Positions 26,447-36,430 of a DNA stretch of 64,000 nucleotides are shown one piece after another. Numbering within the stretch: the first letter of the stretch is position 1; each line of letters starts with the position of its first letter. A model generated the notes under the pieces. It worked only from the letters and a program-made list of their open reading frames with translations, had not been told where the DNA came from and did no database searches. This DNA comes from Fervidobacterium pennivorans DSM 9078 (GTDB taxonomy: Bacteria > Thermotogota > Thermotogae > Thermotogales > Fervidobacteriaceae), in contig NC_017095.1 of the NCBI RefSeq assembly GCF_000235405.2, positions 186,001 through 250,000 on the forward strand. The letters run 5' to 3'. The translations under genes and the position numbers were made by a program.

Positions 26447-27338
26447 CTTTAACACCTCCATAAATCATATCTTTTGATTTTTCAAACACTCTTTCGAGCT
26501 CGTGGAACATTATTTTCAAGTCACTGGGCTTAATCCCAAGAACACTGAAAACCAAAGGATCTAGATAGGGTGGACCGTAAGATAAAGAATAACCGGGTAG
26601 AAAGATATTTGAAAAAACATTTGCTAAATGGACGATACAAGTCATTTCTACATATGGTAAATCAGGGTTAAGCGACGGTTTTTCGTGGTACAGGGCAACA
26701 GAAATGTATTCATCAGGGAATTTCCACAGTTTTAAAAGTTCGCCACCTAATTCCATATGGTCTTCAACTTGACATTTGTATTCGATTAAAAACATAGGTG
26801 TTTGTTTTTCCTCGCTAAATTTTGCAAGTTCATACATGTACGTTGGGAAAAGCAAGTCTATTGCTATTTTTCCAACATCGTGCATTATTCCTGCAAGAAA
26901 AACTTCTTCTCGGTTCATAAATCCGATATTTTTTGCAATATGTTCTGCGAAAATTGCGGTTGTCATAAAGTGCGACCATAGTTTGTCATGGTCAATAAAT
27001 GTATGTTTTGAATGTAACGCAGAATACGTAAAAACACTGAGCGCAAGATTACGCACAGTTTTGAAACCAACTATGACTATAGCTTCGCTCAGTTTTGTAA
27101 TTTTTCTTGGCAGACCATAGTATGCTGAATTGACAAGTCGGAGTATCTTCGATGAAAGTCCAACATCCATTGAAATGACCTTTTCCAGGTCTTTTGCACT
27201 CGCATTCGGATTTGATGCGGTTGAAATAATTTCTTGAACGACAATGTCGGGAGTTGGTATTTCAGAGATTGTTCCGAGCAGTTCTTTTATCATTCGCACT
27301 CGCTCCATTTGATTATTTTTGAGCAAGTAAATTGTCAC
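26424..27338 (-). CDS. HDOD-domain signalling protein
   Basis: 304 residues with an HDOD domain (about 20-215): SEIPTPDIVVQEI, KDLEKVISMDVGLSSKILRLVNSAYYG and a HDVGKIA motif. HDOD proteins lack the full HD phosphohydrolase set and act in signalling in many bacteria. The GTG start overlaps the stop of the upstream histidine kinase (GTGA); an internal ATG at 27293 with GGAG nine bases before it is an alternative. Coupling suggests a shared pathway with the kinase. The output is unknown. Confidence 0.85.
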   Translation of the reverse strand: MTIYLLKNNQMERVRMIKELLGTISEIPTPDIVVQEIISTASNPNASAKDLEKVISMDVGLSSKILRLVNSAYYGLPRKITKLSEAIVIVGFKTVRNLALSVFTYSALHSKHTFIDHDKLWSHFMTTAIFAEHIAKNIGFMNREEVFLAGIMHDVGKIAIDLLFPTYMYELAKFSEEKQTPMFLIEYKCQVEDHMELGGELLKLWKFPDEYISVALYHEKPSLNPDLPYVEMTCIVHLANVFSNIFLPGYSLSYGPPYLDPLVFSVLGIKPSDLKIMFHELERVFEKSKDMIYGGVKDEEGVQT

Positions 27339-28747
27339 TCTTTAGACATTTTTGTTTTTGGGAGAATGACTTCAAATATGCTTCCTTGACCAACTTCTGA
27401 CTTGACTTGGATTTCTCCACCGTGCATTTCCACAACTTCTTTTACTATTGCCAAGCCAAGTCCTGTTCCTGGTATCGCGTAAGTTAGTTCGTTATCTACG
27501 CGGTAGAATTTGTCAAATATCTTGTCAATTTTATCCCCTGGTATACCTATACCGTTGTCTTCAACGGATATTCTTATTTTCTCTCCTTCGTCGCTCACAG
27601 AGACTCTGACGTATCTGCTGTCCTTCTGTGGGTCAGAAAATTTTATTGCGTTGTTTAAAAGATTTACAATCACCTGCTCAATCCTTCGCCGGTCACACTC
27701 AATTGTTATTGGTAAGCATTCACTCTCAATCTTCACTTTCTTTTCTTCGGCAAATACCTGAACAGTGCTTACTGCACGTTCAATGATGTCGCAAATATTG
27801 GCAGGTTCTACTACTATGCGCATGGTTCCAGATTCCAGCTGAGAGAAATCGAGCAAATCGTTTAAGAGCTGTTCCAATCTTAAAGATTGTTCGTGAACGA
27901 TATTGAGAAATTCTTGTATTTCTTCGTAATTCATCGGCATGCTCAATATCGTTTCAACGTATGCCTTTATCGCAGCAAGTGGCGTTCTTAATTCGTGAGA
28001 GATGTTTGCAATGAAGTTCGTTTTTATTTTATCTACTTCTTTTAACTTTTGAATCTCTTTCTCGGTGGTGATATTTCTAACATTTACAAGTATCCTGTCT
28101 TCACCAAAAAGTTTGATACCTTTGAGCGATACGCTGAAGAAAGAGTTCGCTTCCTCGAACTCAAAAAACTCTGTGCCATTTTCTATACTCTTCAAAATCT
28201 CATCGAATAATCTATGGTGCTCGTTGAGTATTTGCTCTGCTTTTACGTTTTTAAACTCAACATCACGGTCTTTAAAGACGATAATACCATCGTTTGAAAC
28301 GTTTATTATGGTTTCGTAATACTCGCGAGAATCGTCAACAATCTTAAATAGCCTCAGGTTTTCAAGCGTGATGCCCGAGAGATAGGCAATCAGTTGTAAA
28401 TAGTCTATGACCTCAGCAGTGGGTTCGTTAGTTGTTAGGATAACTATGAGCGATAATACCTTACTCCCTTTGAAAATAGGGATGAGTCCAACGTAAATAT
28501 CCTCAAAAGGAAGAAACGCTGGATGGAGCCTTTCTTCTACCCACTGGAGGTAATCAACATAGTATTCTTTGGCGATAGTTACGTCCCCAGGTTCTGAGTA
28601 TATGAGCTCTTTATCTCTCAAGACGTTTAAAACCTGAAAATCGAGGATACGCTTTAAAATGCCAACCAAAGCGCTGTACAGTTTGTTCTCATCGTCTACT
28701 TTTGATATTTCAAGCATGTATTTTGAAAGAAGTTGTTGAATTTCCAT
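27335..28747 (-). CDS. Sensor histidine kinase, soluble, GAF/PAS-type sensor
   Basis: About 470 residues with no membrane helix. An N-terminal GAF-like region (about 10-140) is followed by a PAS-like region (about 145-230). The HisKA helix has SHELRTPLAAIKAYVE (phospho-His near residue 249), and the HATPase domain has NLLNNAIKFS, EDNGIGIP and GTGLGLAIV. I start it at ATG 28747, after GAGAAGGTGG; the in-frame TTG at 28765 is less likely. No response regulator is next to it. The overlap with the HDOD gene is the only hint of a partner. It likely senses an internal cue. Confidence 0.9.
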   Translation of the reverse strand: MEIQQLLSKYMLEISKVDDENKLYSALVGILKRILDFQVLNVLRDKELIYSEPGDVTIAKEYYVDYLQWVEERLHPAFLPFEDIYVGLIPIFKGSKVLSLIVILTTNEPTAEVIDYLQLIAYLSGITLENLRLFKIVDDSREYYETIINVSNDGIIVFKDRDVEFKNVKAEQILNEHHRLFDEILKSIENGTEFFEFEEANSFFSVSLKGIKLFGEDRILVNVRNITTEKEIQKLKEVDKIKTNFIANISHELRTPLAAIKAYVETILSMPMNYEEIQEFLNIVHEQSLRLEQLLNDLLDFSQLESGTMRIVVEPANICDIIERAVSTVQVFAEEKKVKIESECLPITIECDRRRIEQVIVNLLNNAIKFSDPQKDSRYVRVSVSDEGEKIRISVEDNGIGIPGDKIDKIFDKFYRVDNELTYAIPGTGLGLAIVKEVVEMHGGEIQVKSEVGQGSIFEVILPKTKMSKE

Positions 28748-28795
28748 CGATTGCCACCTTCTCAATGGATTTGCGTTTCCCAGCTTTAATCCTTT

Positions 28796-30424
28796 TTACA
28801 TCTTTTCAGGGGCACTCACACCAAGCAATTTCAAACCTTCTGAAATGATAATCTTAACACCAAGAGCAAGATTGAGACGTGCATTAGAAAGTCCCGGGTT
28901 TTCTGGGTCTACTATCTTGTAGTCAGCATAGTATTTATGGAACGCTGCAGCGAGATTTTCGAGATAGTCAGTTAGGTAATGTGGAGAGAGCTTGTCCCTT
29001 ACGCGTTCCAAGACATCGTCAAATGTAGAAATAAGCTTTATGATTTTCAACTCAGCTTCGTTTTCAAGAAGTTCGATATTGTTAAGTAGCTCAAATTTTA
29101 ATCCTTTTGCCTGTGCGTTTTCGAAAAGGCTTGAAATTCTTGCGTGAGCGTATTGAACGTAATAAACTGGGTTATCCGTTGTTTGGGCTTTAGCTAATTC
29201 AAGATCAAAGTTCAGATGTGTGTTCACATCAACCATTGCAAAGAAATATCTTGTAGCATCCTTTCCAACTTCGTCTATCAGTTCGTCCAATGTAACGAAT
29301 TCGCCGGCACGCGTACTCATCTTCACTATTTCGTTTCCGCGTTTGAGTGTTACGAACTGGTGCAAAACGAAGATAAGGAAATCTTCTGGGATATCGAGCG
29401 CCTTAATCGCTGCGTACATCCTTGGCAAATGTCCGTGGTGGTCACTTCCGAAGATATCGATTGCAATATCATAGCCTCGTTTGAATTTGTTATAGTGGTA
29501 TGCAATATCTGTCAAATAGTATGTGTAACTTCCGTCGCTTTTGATAAGGACCTTATCATTATCGTTTTCGAACTGAGATACTTTAAACCAAATAGCGCCC
29601 TCGTGTTCGTATACCAAGTCTTTGCTTTTCAGTATGTCAAGCACTTTCTGAACGGTTCCATCATCTATCAAACTTTTTTCACTTACGACGCTGTCGAACT
29701 TTGCGTCGAGTTTCTCTAGTGTGGTATCAAACATCTTTTTTATCTCACGAAGTGCGTATCCTTTAAAGATTTCTTCTACCTCTTCGTTCCAAATGCGGAA
29801 GAACTTGTCGTTGTGGTCTTTTAATACAAGTTTCGCGATATCTATTACGTATTCTCCACGGTATCCATCTTCGGGTATGGGTTCGTCGTAGCCAAGAAGT
29901 TGGTTATACCTTGCCCAGACAGATTTGGCAAGCAGTTTTATTTGTCTGCCGGCATCGTTTAAATACATTTCCTTTGTTACGTCGTAGCCAATGTATTTCA
30001 GAACGTTACCAAGCACATCTCCGATGATGACCTGACGACCGTGTCCAACCGTTAACGGACCTGTTGGGTTTGCACTACCGTATTCAAGAAGGATTTTACC
30101 CTTGTTTTTGAACTTCCATATGCCTGAAGGGTTTCTAAGGAAATTTTCGAGGAAATTTCTATAAAAAGTTTTAGAAACCTTGAAGTTGATGAACCCAGGT
30201 CCTGCTATCGTTATCTCTTCAAACATGGGATGTCCAGAGAGCTTTTCTACAAAATATTTTGCCACCTCTCTTGGTGGCTTTTTGAAGTGTTTTGCACCGA
30301 CTAAAGCGATATTCGTGGAAAAGTCTCCGAAATGTTCTTCTGGTACCTCGACAACGAAGTCGTATTCATATCCACTTTCCATCAAAAAACTTCTCAAAAG
30401 ATTTTCTATTTCTTTGCGAATCAT
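28796..30424 (-). CDS. argS: Arginyl-tRNA synthetase
   Basis: A class I synthetase that charges tRNA-Arg. The HIGH-type signature is in NPTGPLTVGHGRQ and the KMSKS-type loop reads KMSTRAGEF. The C-terminal DALR domain contains the anticodon-binding helices (YYVQYAHARISSLF). At 542 residues it is complete. The ATG follows AGGAGG by 11 bases. It lies between engB and the histidine kinase in the long minus-strand run. Confidence 0.96.
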   Translation of the reverse strand: MIRKEIENLLRSFLMESGYEYDFVVEVPEEHFGDFSTNIALVGAKHFKKPPREVAKYFVEKLSGHPMFEEITIAGPGFINFKVSKTFYRNFLENFLRNPSGIWKFKNKGKILLEYGSANPTGPLTVGHGRQVIIGDVLGNVLKYIGYDVTKEMYLNDAGRQIKLLAKSVWARYNQLLGYDEPIPEDGYRGEYVIDIAKLVLKDHNDKFFRIWNEEVEEIFKGYALREIKKMFDTTLEKLDAKFDSVVSEKSLIDDGTVQKVLDILKSKDLVYEHEGAIWFKVSQFENDNDKVLIKSDGSYTYYLTDIAYHYNKFKRGYDIAIDIFGSDHHGHLPRMYAAIKALDIPEDFLIFVLHQFVTLKRGNEIVKMSTRAGEFVTLDELIDEVGKDATRYFFAMVDVNTHLNFDLELAKAQTTDNPVYYVQYAHARISSLFENAQAKGLKFELLNNIELLENEAELKIIKLISTFDDVLERVRDKLSPHYLTDYLENLAAAFHKYYADYKIVDPENPGLSNARLNLALGVKIIISEGLKLLGVSAPEKM

Positions 30425-30461
30425 CTACGCTATGACCTCCTGGTTTCGTAGTTTTTATGCT

Positions 30462-31091
30462 TTATTCTTTTGATAATTCTTCAATTATAACATTCCATAT
30501 CTTATCCAGACCTTCCTTTTTGACAGAGGAACATGGGATGATTTGCCGGATTTTGTAACCTGATAACACCTGCTCAAAATACTTGAGTTGCTTGTTTAGT
30601 TCAGAAGAACTTAGCTTGTCAATCTTGGTCAGCACAACAACAGGTGAAATTCCTAGCACTTCCAACCACTCGAGTAATTGAGCATCAGAGTCCATGAGTT
30701 CGTGTCTGGAATCTATCAGTGCAAAGAGTGCTTTCATATTCCAAGACCGTTCAGAGAAATATCTTTCGATGACTTTTCGCCACTCTTCCCTGTCTTTTTT
30801 GGAAGCGCGTGCGTATCCGTAACCCGGAAGGTCGACAAGGTAGAACTTGCTATTTATCAGATAGTAGTTAATCGTTCTTGTTTTTCCAGGATTTTTACTG
30901 ACAAACGCAACCCTTTTCCCGATAATTGCGTTCAGAAGACTGGATTTTCCAACGTTCGAACGCCCCACAAATGCGAATTCCCCACGGAGAGGCTCCGGGA
31001 ATTTGTCATTTGGTTTCGCTATTACTTTTGCGAGTTCTACGCTTCTTACTTCTATTGGTTTCACTGGTTTGCTTGTTTGTGCTTGTTTCAC
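30462..31091 (-). CDS. engB: Ribosome biogenesis GTPase EngB (YsxC/YihA)
   Basis: A small GTPase for 50S assembly. Motifs are [12 protein letters not shown] (G1), the conserved [10 protein letters not shown] (G2), DLPGYGYA (G3) and TKID (G4). I start it at GTG 31091 because GGAGGTGG lies about seven bases upstream, giving about 209 residues. An ATG reading to 31127 adds residues rich in Cys/Trp unlike the family. With this start the gene overlaps the end of lon by 86 bases, an unusually long overlap. Confidence 0.93.
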   Translation of the reverse strand: MKQAQTSKPVKPIEVRSVELAKVIAKPNDKFPEPLRGEFAFVGRSNVGKSSLLNAIIGKRVAFVSKNPGKTRTINYYLINSKFYLVDLPGYGYARASKKDREEWRKVIERYFSERSWNMKALFALIDSRHELMDSDAQLLEWLEVLGISPVVVLTKIDKLSSSELNKQLKYFEQVLSGYKIRQIIPCSSVKKEGLDKIWNVIIEELSKE

Positions 31092-33474
31092 ACAAAGCCA
31101 CCTCCAGCACTTCGTCGATTGTTTCAACGAAGATGAAGTTCATGTTTTTCTTAACTTCCTCGGGTATCTTTTCCAGATCTACTTTGTTTTTCTTAGGTAA
31201 TATGACTGTTTTAATACCTTTCCTGTAGGCTGCTAAAACCTTCTCCTTTATACCTCCAACAGGTAACACTCGTCCTCTTAGCGTAATTTCTCCAGTCATT
31301 GCTACGTCGTTTCTAACAGGTATGTCTTTTACCACTGAAACTAAAGCCGTTGTAATAGTGACACCTGCGCTTGGTCCATCTTTTGGAACAGCACCTTCGG
31401 GTACGTGGATATGTATATCGTATTTTGTGAACTTTTCTGAATAATCTTCTCCACACAGCTTTCTTGCCAAACTCAAAGCAATTCGAACGGATTCCTTCAT
31501 TACATCACCGAGCTGACCGGTGATTATCAGTTGACCATTCCCGGGTATCAGAGCACTTTCTATGTAAAGTGTTGTCCCACCGTTTGGAGTCCAAGCAAGT
31601 CCTGTTGCGATGCCAACGAGTGGTTTTTCTAAAGAGTCTTCATCTCTTATCTTCTCTGGTCCCAGGTATTCAACTACTTTTTCGGGAGTTATTACAACGG
31701 TTTTGTTAGTCTTTGTGAATTCCAATGTTGCCTTTCTCACAACGCTTCTCAGTTGTCTTTCCAGTTCGCGGACACCCGGTTCCAGGGTATATTCATGGAT
31801 TATCTTTTTTATCGCCGAGTCTTTGAAAATGAAGATCTTTGCCTTTTTCTCTGTAAATTCTTCGTAGATTTTTGGTATTATGTAGTTCTTGGCTATGTAG
31901 AACTTTTCAACATCGGTGTAGCTTGAAATCTCAATTACTTCCATACGGTCCCTTAGTGCGGGTGGTATTGTGTATAATACGTTTGCTGTTGTAACAAAAA
32001 GCACTTCAGACAAATCGAACGGTAATTCTATGTAATGGTCTACAAAATCTTTGTTTTGCTCAGGGTCAAGAACTTCGAGCAATGCGGAAGCAGGGTCACC
32101 CTGGAAACTTATTCCCATTTTATCTATCTCATCAAGTAATATCACAGGGTTTTTAACTCCCAATTTCCTTATGAGTTGTATGATTCTACCAGGCATCGCA
32201 CCTACGTATGTTCTTCTATGACCACGTATTTCAGCTTCGTCCCTCAAACCACCGAGTGACATACGACCGAATTTTCTGTTCATTGCACGGGCAATGGACT
32301 TTGCCAGAGAGGTTTTACCAACCCCCGGAGGACCGACGAAGCAGATTATAGGTGCCTTGGTCTTGTCGGAAAGTTTTCTTGTCGCAAGGTATTCTAATAT
32401 TCTCTGCTTTGGTTCCTCCAAACCGTAGTGGTCTTCATTTAGGACTTTCTCTGCATACTCTATATCAACCGTGTCTTCTGTTTTCTCATACCAAGGTAAA
32501 TTGAGTATCCAGTCAAGGTAAGTCCTTATTACACTTGCTTCAGGTGCGTACGGAGACATCTTCTCTAATCTTTGCAGTTCCGCCTGTGCCTTTTCTTTAA
32601 CGTGTTCTGGGTAATTCCCCTTCTCTATCTTTTCTCTTATTTCCTTTATCTCAACGTCCTCTTCTCCGCCGAGCTCGTCGCGAATAACACGCAACTTCTC
32701 CCTCAGATAGTATTCCCTCTGACTTTTTTCAATTCTTTCCTTGACCTTTTGGTCCAGTTGCTGTTCTATCTCCAGTAATTCCGTTTCCCGAGCTAATATG
32801 TCTAAGATTTTTTCAAGACGATTCGCAGGATGAACTGTTTCGAGCAGTTCTTGTTTTTCTTCAATACTTCCTGGACACAAAGACGCCGCTATATCCGCGA
32901 AAACATCGGCATTATCAACATCTTCTAACAGCATTAACGTCTCAGGTGGTATTTTCCTTGAATACTGGACATATTTATGGAGTTCTTCTTTGACCATTCG
33001 CATTAAAGCAATTAAGCGTTTTGATTTGCCATAGCGTGCCTTGAGTATTTCAAGTTCAAACTCAAAGAACTTCTCACCAACGTTCTTTATCCATTTCGCC
33101 CTTGCAATTCCCTCAACAAGGACTTTAAAAGTGTTATCTGGTAATTTACCAACTTGAATAATTCGAACAATTGTGCCTACTTTGTAAAGGTCACTTTCCT
33201 TTGGGTCTTCAATTGCCGGGTCTTTTTGGTTCACTACGAAGACCAAGTTGTTTGTGTGTTCCATCGCGTGCTCAAGAGCCATAAGGGATTTTTCCCTGCC
33301 TACATAGAAAGGAACAACGGTGTTGGGGAAAATCACCATGTTGCTCCGCATCGCTATTGCAGGCAGTATATTTGGAATAGATATTCTTTCTTCCCTACTC
33401 TTTCTTGCCTCTTTTTCTAGCTTTGCGAATCTCTTTTGGTTGTTTTGGTTGTTCTTCTTTTCGGTCTTATCCAA
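31006..33474 (-). CDS. lon: ATP-dependent protease Lon
   Basis: 822 residues. The N-terminal substrate domain begins near [21 protein letters not shown]. The AAA+ module has GPPGVGKTS and [10 protein letters not shown]. The C-terminal protease domain has the catalytic Ser in PKDGPSAG (about residue 700) and the Lys in [13 protein letters not shown]. It starts with TTG at 33474, supported by AAGGAGGTG eight bases upstream, and overlaps the tsaE stop by 8 bases. The Lys/Arg/Thr-rich C-terminal end overlaps engB. Confidence 0.97.
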   Translation of the reverse strand: MDKTEKKNNQNNQKRFAKLEKEARKSREERISIPNILPAIAMRSNMVIFPNTVVPFYVGREKSLMALEHAMEHTNNLVFVVNQKDPAIEDPKESDLYKVGTIVRIIQVGKLPDNTFKVLVEGIARAKWIKNVGEKFFEFELEILKARYGKSKRLIALMRMVKEELHKYVQYSRKIPPETLMLLEDVDNADVFADIAASLCPGSIEEKQELLETVHPANRLEKILDILARETELLEIEQQLDQKVKERIEKSQREYYLREKLRVIRDELGGEEDVEIKEIREKIEKGNYPEHVKEKAQAELQRLEKMSPYAPEASVIRTYLDWILNLPWYEKTEDTVDIEYAEKVLNEDHYGLEEPKQRILEYLATRKLSDKTKAPIICFVGPPGVGKTSLAKSIARAMNRKFGRMSLGGLRDEAEIRGHRRTYVGAMPGRIIQLIRKLGVKNPVILLDEIDKMGISFQGDPASALLEVLDPEQNKDFVDHYIELPFDLSEVLFVTTANVLYTIPPALRDRMEVIEISSYTDVEKFYIAKNYIIPKIYEEFTEKKAKIFIFKDSAIKKIIHEYTLEPGVRELERQLRSVVRKATLEFTKTNKTVVITPEKVVEYLGPEKIRDEDSLEKPLVGIATGLAWTPNGGTTLYIESALIPGNGQLIITGQLGDVMKESVRIALSLARKLCGEDYSEKFTKYDIHIHVPEGAVPKDGPSAGVTITTALVSVVKDIPVRNDVAMTGEITLRGRVLPVGGIKEKVLAAYRKGIKTVILPKKNKVDLEKIPEEVKKNMNFIFVETIDEVLEVALCETSTNKQTSETNRSKKRRTRKSNSETK

Positions 33475-33949
33475 TGTGCATGCACCTCCTTATTAGTTCG
33501 AGTCTTCCGCTATCTGCTGTGATACTTACTTTTCTGTGACCTTCATCAACATGTTCGAAGATAATAGTTATGAAATCTTCCAAGAAAAATTCCTTTACCA
33601 ATTCGCCCCATTCGATTACAAATATTCCATCTTTCTCTTCTATTTCTCCTTCAAGAACGTAAAATATCTCTTCCAAGTTGTTAAGACGGTAAGCATCTAT
33701 ATGATAGACCGTTTTTATACAAGAATAAACATTCATCAACGTAAACGTTGGACTTGTGACGATGTGTTCACTACAGCCAAGTCCGGTGACCAAACCACGA
33801 ACAAATGTGGTCTTTCCGCTTCCGATTTCGCCGGACAGAATCAGTATATCGCCGTCTGAAAGACAACTTGCGAACCTTTTTGCCACACTTTTCAATTCCT
33901 CTTCATTTAAGATTCCCAGTTCAATGCGCGGTTGACTGCTTGTTTCCAC
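33467..33949 (-). CDS. tsaE: tRNA threonylcarbamoyladenosine biosynthesis ATPase TsaE
   Basis: 160 residues with the P-loop [14 protein letters not shown] and the [10 protein letters not shown] switch-like segment, then HIDAYRL and a GIFVIEWGE motif, all typical of TsaE (YjeE). It works with TsaB, TsaC and TsaD to make t6A in tRNA. The GTG start at 33949 follows GAGGAGG by ten bases and lies within the end of glpK (43-base overlap). Confidence 0.95.
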   Translation of the reverse strand: METSSQPRIELGILNEEELKSVAKRFASCLSDGDILILSGEIGSGKTTFVRGLVTGLGCSEHIVTSPTFTLMNVYSCIKTVYHIDAYRLNNLEEIFYVLEGEIEEKDGIFVIEWGELVKEFFLEDFITIIFEHVDEGHRKVSITADSGRLELIRRCMHIG

Positions 33950-35352
33950 TTGTTGAATTCCTCCTCACGAGATTGTTTTGGAGTAAATATCCTATCTATC
34001 TTCCTAATTTCCTGAAGCTTTTCCTTAGTGACCAAGCCTAAAGCGATAGCGGCCAAGCTTGCTGCCCCAAGGGCTGTTGTTTCTCTGTTAACTGGTCTTT
34101 CAACCACTGTATTCACCACATCGGCAAGGATTTGCATGATAAGGTTATTTTTCGATACGCCGCCGTCTACTTTTAGGGCGTTAATCTTTATATTACTTTC
34201 TTTTTCCATCAACATGACTAATTGTCCGACGGAAAATGCGATACCCTCGAATGCAGCGTAGATGATATGTCTTTTGTCAGTTCCGGGGGTGAGCCCGATT
34301 ATCAATCCCCTTGCGTATGGGTCCCAGTAAGGAGCGCCAAGTCCTGTGAGTGCTGGAACGAAGTAGATTCCTCCATTGTTGCCAACCTGGAGTGCTAGCT
34401 CAGTTAATTCCAAGCTATCTTTTGCGAAACCAAGGTTTTTGATGAGATAATTTACCAACGTGCCCGTTATGAACACACTACCTTCGAGTGCGTAGACAAG
34501 CTCATCCTTAATCTTCCATCCAACGGTGCTTAACAAGTTATGTTCTGAATAGATTTTTTCATTTCCTGTGTTCATTAAAATAAAGCTGCCAGTCCCGAGC
34601 GTGCATTTTACATCTCCTTTTTGGAACGCCGTTTGACCAAAGAGTGCCGCCTGTTGGTCACCAACTAAAGATGCCACAGGAATACCGTCGTCTGTGTAAC
34701 CTATGAACTGTGCTGTATCAACAACTTCAGGTAAGAATTCCCTCTTGATGCCGAACAATTCCAAAAGTTCGTCGTCCCAATCGAGAGTGTTTATATTAAA
34801 TATCATAGTTCTTGATGCGTTTGAATAATCTGTCACGTGCCTGCCTGTCAATTTCCAAGCAAGGAAACTATCTATCGTTCCGAACCTCAACGTCCCTTTG
34901 TTATAAGCTTTTTGTACTTCTGGCACATTTTGAATAAGCCATTCCATTTTAGTTGCTGAAAAGTACGGGTCTACAACTAATCCTGTTTTCTCTTTTATCA
35001 CACGTCCGTACTCTTTTCTCAGATAACTTGATCTCTCCGCCGTTCTACGACACTGCCAAACTATGGCGTTGTGTAGCACTTCTTTAGTTTCAGAATCCCA
35101 GGCAACAACCGTTTCTCTTTGATTCGTTATACCGATAACATCTATTTTCTTCCCCCTTGAATTTGCAACTCGTTGGCATTCTTCGAGAACCTCAACAACG
35201 GTTTGCCAAATGTCTTCAGGGTTGTGTTCGACCCACCCTTCTTTCGGGTATATCTGACGAAATTCTCTACGTGCCTCGTGAACGACGGAAAAATCATCAT
35301 CAAATAAAATTGCCCTTGTGCTTGTTGTTCCTTGGTCCAAACCAACGAACAT
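33907..35352 (-). CDS. glpK: Glycerol kinase
   Basis: Phosphorylates glycerol to glycerol-3-phosphate. The N-terminus GLDQGTTSTRAILFD binds ATP phosphates. The signatures VVAWDSETKEVLHNAIVWQCRRT, DQQAALFGQ and TLGTGSFILMNTG are also visible (first one split over residues 70-93). At 481 residues it is slightly short but complete. No glycerol facilitator or glpD is next to it. The ATG follows GGGAGGGAAAAGG. Confidence 0.96.
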   Translation of the reverse strand: MFVGLDQGTTSTRAILFDDDFSVVHEARREFRQIYPKEGWVEHNPEDIWQTVVEVLEECQRVANSRGKKIDVIGITNQRETVVAWDSETKEVLHNAIVWQCRRTAERSSYLRKEYGRVIKEKTGLVVDPYFSATKMEWLIQNVPEVQKAYNKGTLRFGTIDSFLAWKLTGRHVTDYSNASRTMIFNINTLDWDDELLELFGIKREFLPEVVDTAQFIGYTDDGIPVASLVGDQQAALFGQTAFQKGDVKCTLGTGSFILMNTGNEKIYSEHNLLSTVGWKIKDELVYALEGSVFITGTLVNYLIKNLGFAKDSLELTELALQVGNNGGIYFVPALTGLGAPYWDPYARGLIIGLTPGTDKRHIIYAAFEGIAFSVGQLVMLMEKESNIKINALKVDGGVSKNNLIMQILADVVNTVVERPVNRETTALGAASLAAIALGLVTKEKLQEIRKIDRIFTPKQSREEEFNKWKQAVNRALNWES

Positions 35353-35400
35353 ATCCTTTTCCCTCCCTATCCTATCCCCTGACTGGTTTACGTCTTTTTG

Positions 35401-35622
35401 TCATTTGAAAAACCTGCTTATGATGTTCAGCACTATTGTAAGTATCACACTCAATATAATCATCGTTGTTATTGGGAAGATGAAAACGAAATTCTTTCTT
35501 TTGATAACGATATCTCCAGGAAGCCAGTTAAGGTCACTCATCTTCGATATCAGAAACATCGTCAAGCCCATCGTAATGGTTATTAGTCCGAGCATGATCA
35601 ATAATTTTCCAATTTCCCGCAT
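35401..35622 (-). CDS. Small membrane protein, DUF2905 family
   Basis: 73 residues with two hydrophobic helices (about 5-22 and 48-68) separated by the family segment DLNWLPGDIVIKRKN. The ATG at 35622 follows AAGGAGGGAG. The function of the family is unknown. It overlaps the 3' part of the PSP1-domain gene by 89 bases in another frame. Both frames look genuine because this one has its own family signature and ribosome binding site. Confidence 0.85.
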   Translation of the reverse strand: MREIGKLLIMLGLITITMGLTMFLISKMSDLNWLPGDIVIKRKNFVFIFPITTMIILSVILTIVLNIISRFFK

Positions 35623-36430
35623 TTTCTCCCTCCTTGAAGTAGGAGAATGGAAGTGCGACCATCTCGCCATCGTCGGTCTGTAGTGTTACCCTTGAGAGAA
35701 ATACGTTTACTGTAATCACTTTCGCAATTTTTCCATCGTAGTAAATTGTGGAACCTTCATCGGGAATGTTTTTCAATGCTTCAACATAAAAATCGTGCTC
35801 AAACGTTAAACAACAAAGCAATCTACCACACGGCCCTGTAATTTTAGAAGTGTTTATCATCATCTGTTGTTGTTTTGCATGTTTCAGAGTCACACTATCG
35901 AATTCTCTCAAAAAATAGGAACAACAGCTCTTTCGACCACAAAGTCCCAATCCTTTGATGAATTTCATCTCGTCTCTCGCACCGACTTGTCTTAATTCAA
36001 TACGTGTTTTGAACTCTTTTGCTATGTCTTTTACAAGTTCTCGAAAGTCTACCCTTGTTTTTGAGCTAAAGTATATTACTAACTTACTCCGGTCAAATAT
36101 ATATTTGGATTGCAAAACCTTCATTGGAAGGTTGTGTTTTTTAACAAGCTCGATGGTCACTTCTCGCGCCTTTTTTGCAATTTCCTCGTTTTCTCGGATA
36201 ATCTCCAAATCTTCTTCTGTTGCTTTTCTAATAATGGCTTTGAGTTCATAATTAACATCGTCTATGCTTATGTTCTTTGGACCTAGCAAGACTTTGCCAT
36301 AATCTGTTCCGAATTCGCTGAGAACAATTGCGTAATCACCGTATGTAAATGTTTCTCCGTTATCTAAGTAATACACAATTTTTCCCAGTGGCATCAACTC
36401 AACACCATAAACGGTAGCTTCAAAACTCAT
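35534..36430 (-). CDS. PSP1-domain protein, YaaT-like
   Basis: 298 residues with the PSP1 core in VLQSKYIFDRSKLVIYFSS and two Cys clusters, GLCGRKSCCSYF and GPCGRLLCCLTFE, shared by the YaaT group. In Bacillus, YaaT belongs to a complex with YlbF and YmcA that affects RNA processing and development; the role here is unknown. The start overlaps the holB stop by four bases, a pairing known also from Firmicutes. Confidence 0.9.
   Translation of the reverse strand: MSFEATVYGVELMPLGKIVYYLDNGETFTYGDYAIVLSEFGTDYGKVLLGPKNISIDDVNYELKAIIRKATEEDLEIIRENEEIAKKAREVTIELVKKHNLPMKVLQSKYIFDRSKLVIYFSSKTRVDFRELVKDIAKEFKTRIELRQVGARDEMKFIKGLGLCGRKSCCSYFLREFDSVTLKHAKQQQMMINTSKITGPCGRLLCCLTFEHDFYVEALKNIPDEGSTIYYDGKIAKVITVNVFLSRVTLQTDDGEMVALPFSYFKEGENAGNWKIIDHARTNNHYDGLDDVSDIEDE

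Noticed and set aside
30678-31200. Plus-strand open frames over engB and lon
   Set aside because: They are shadows of strongly supported minus-strand genes.
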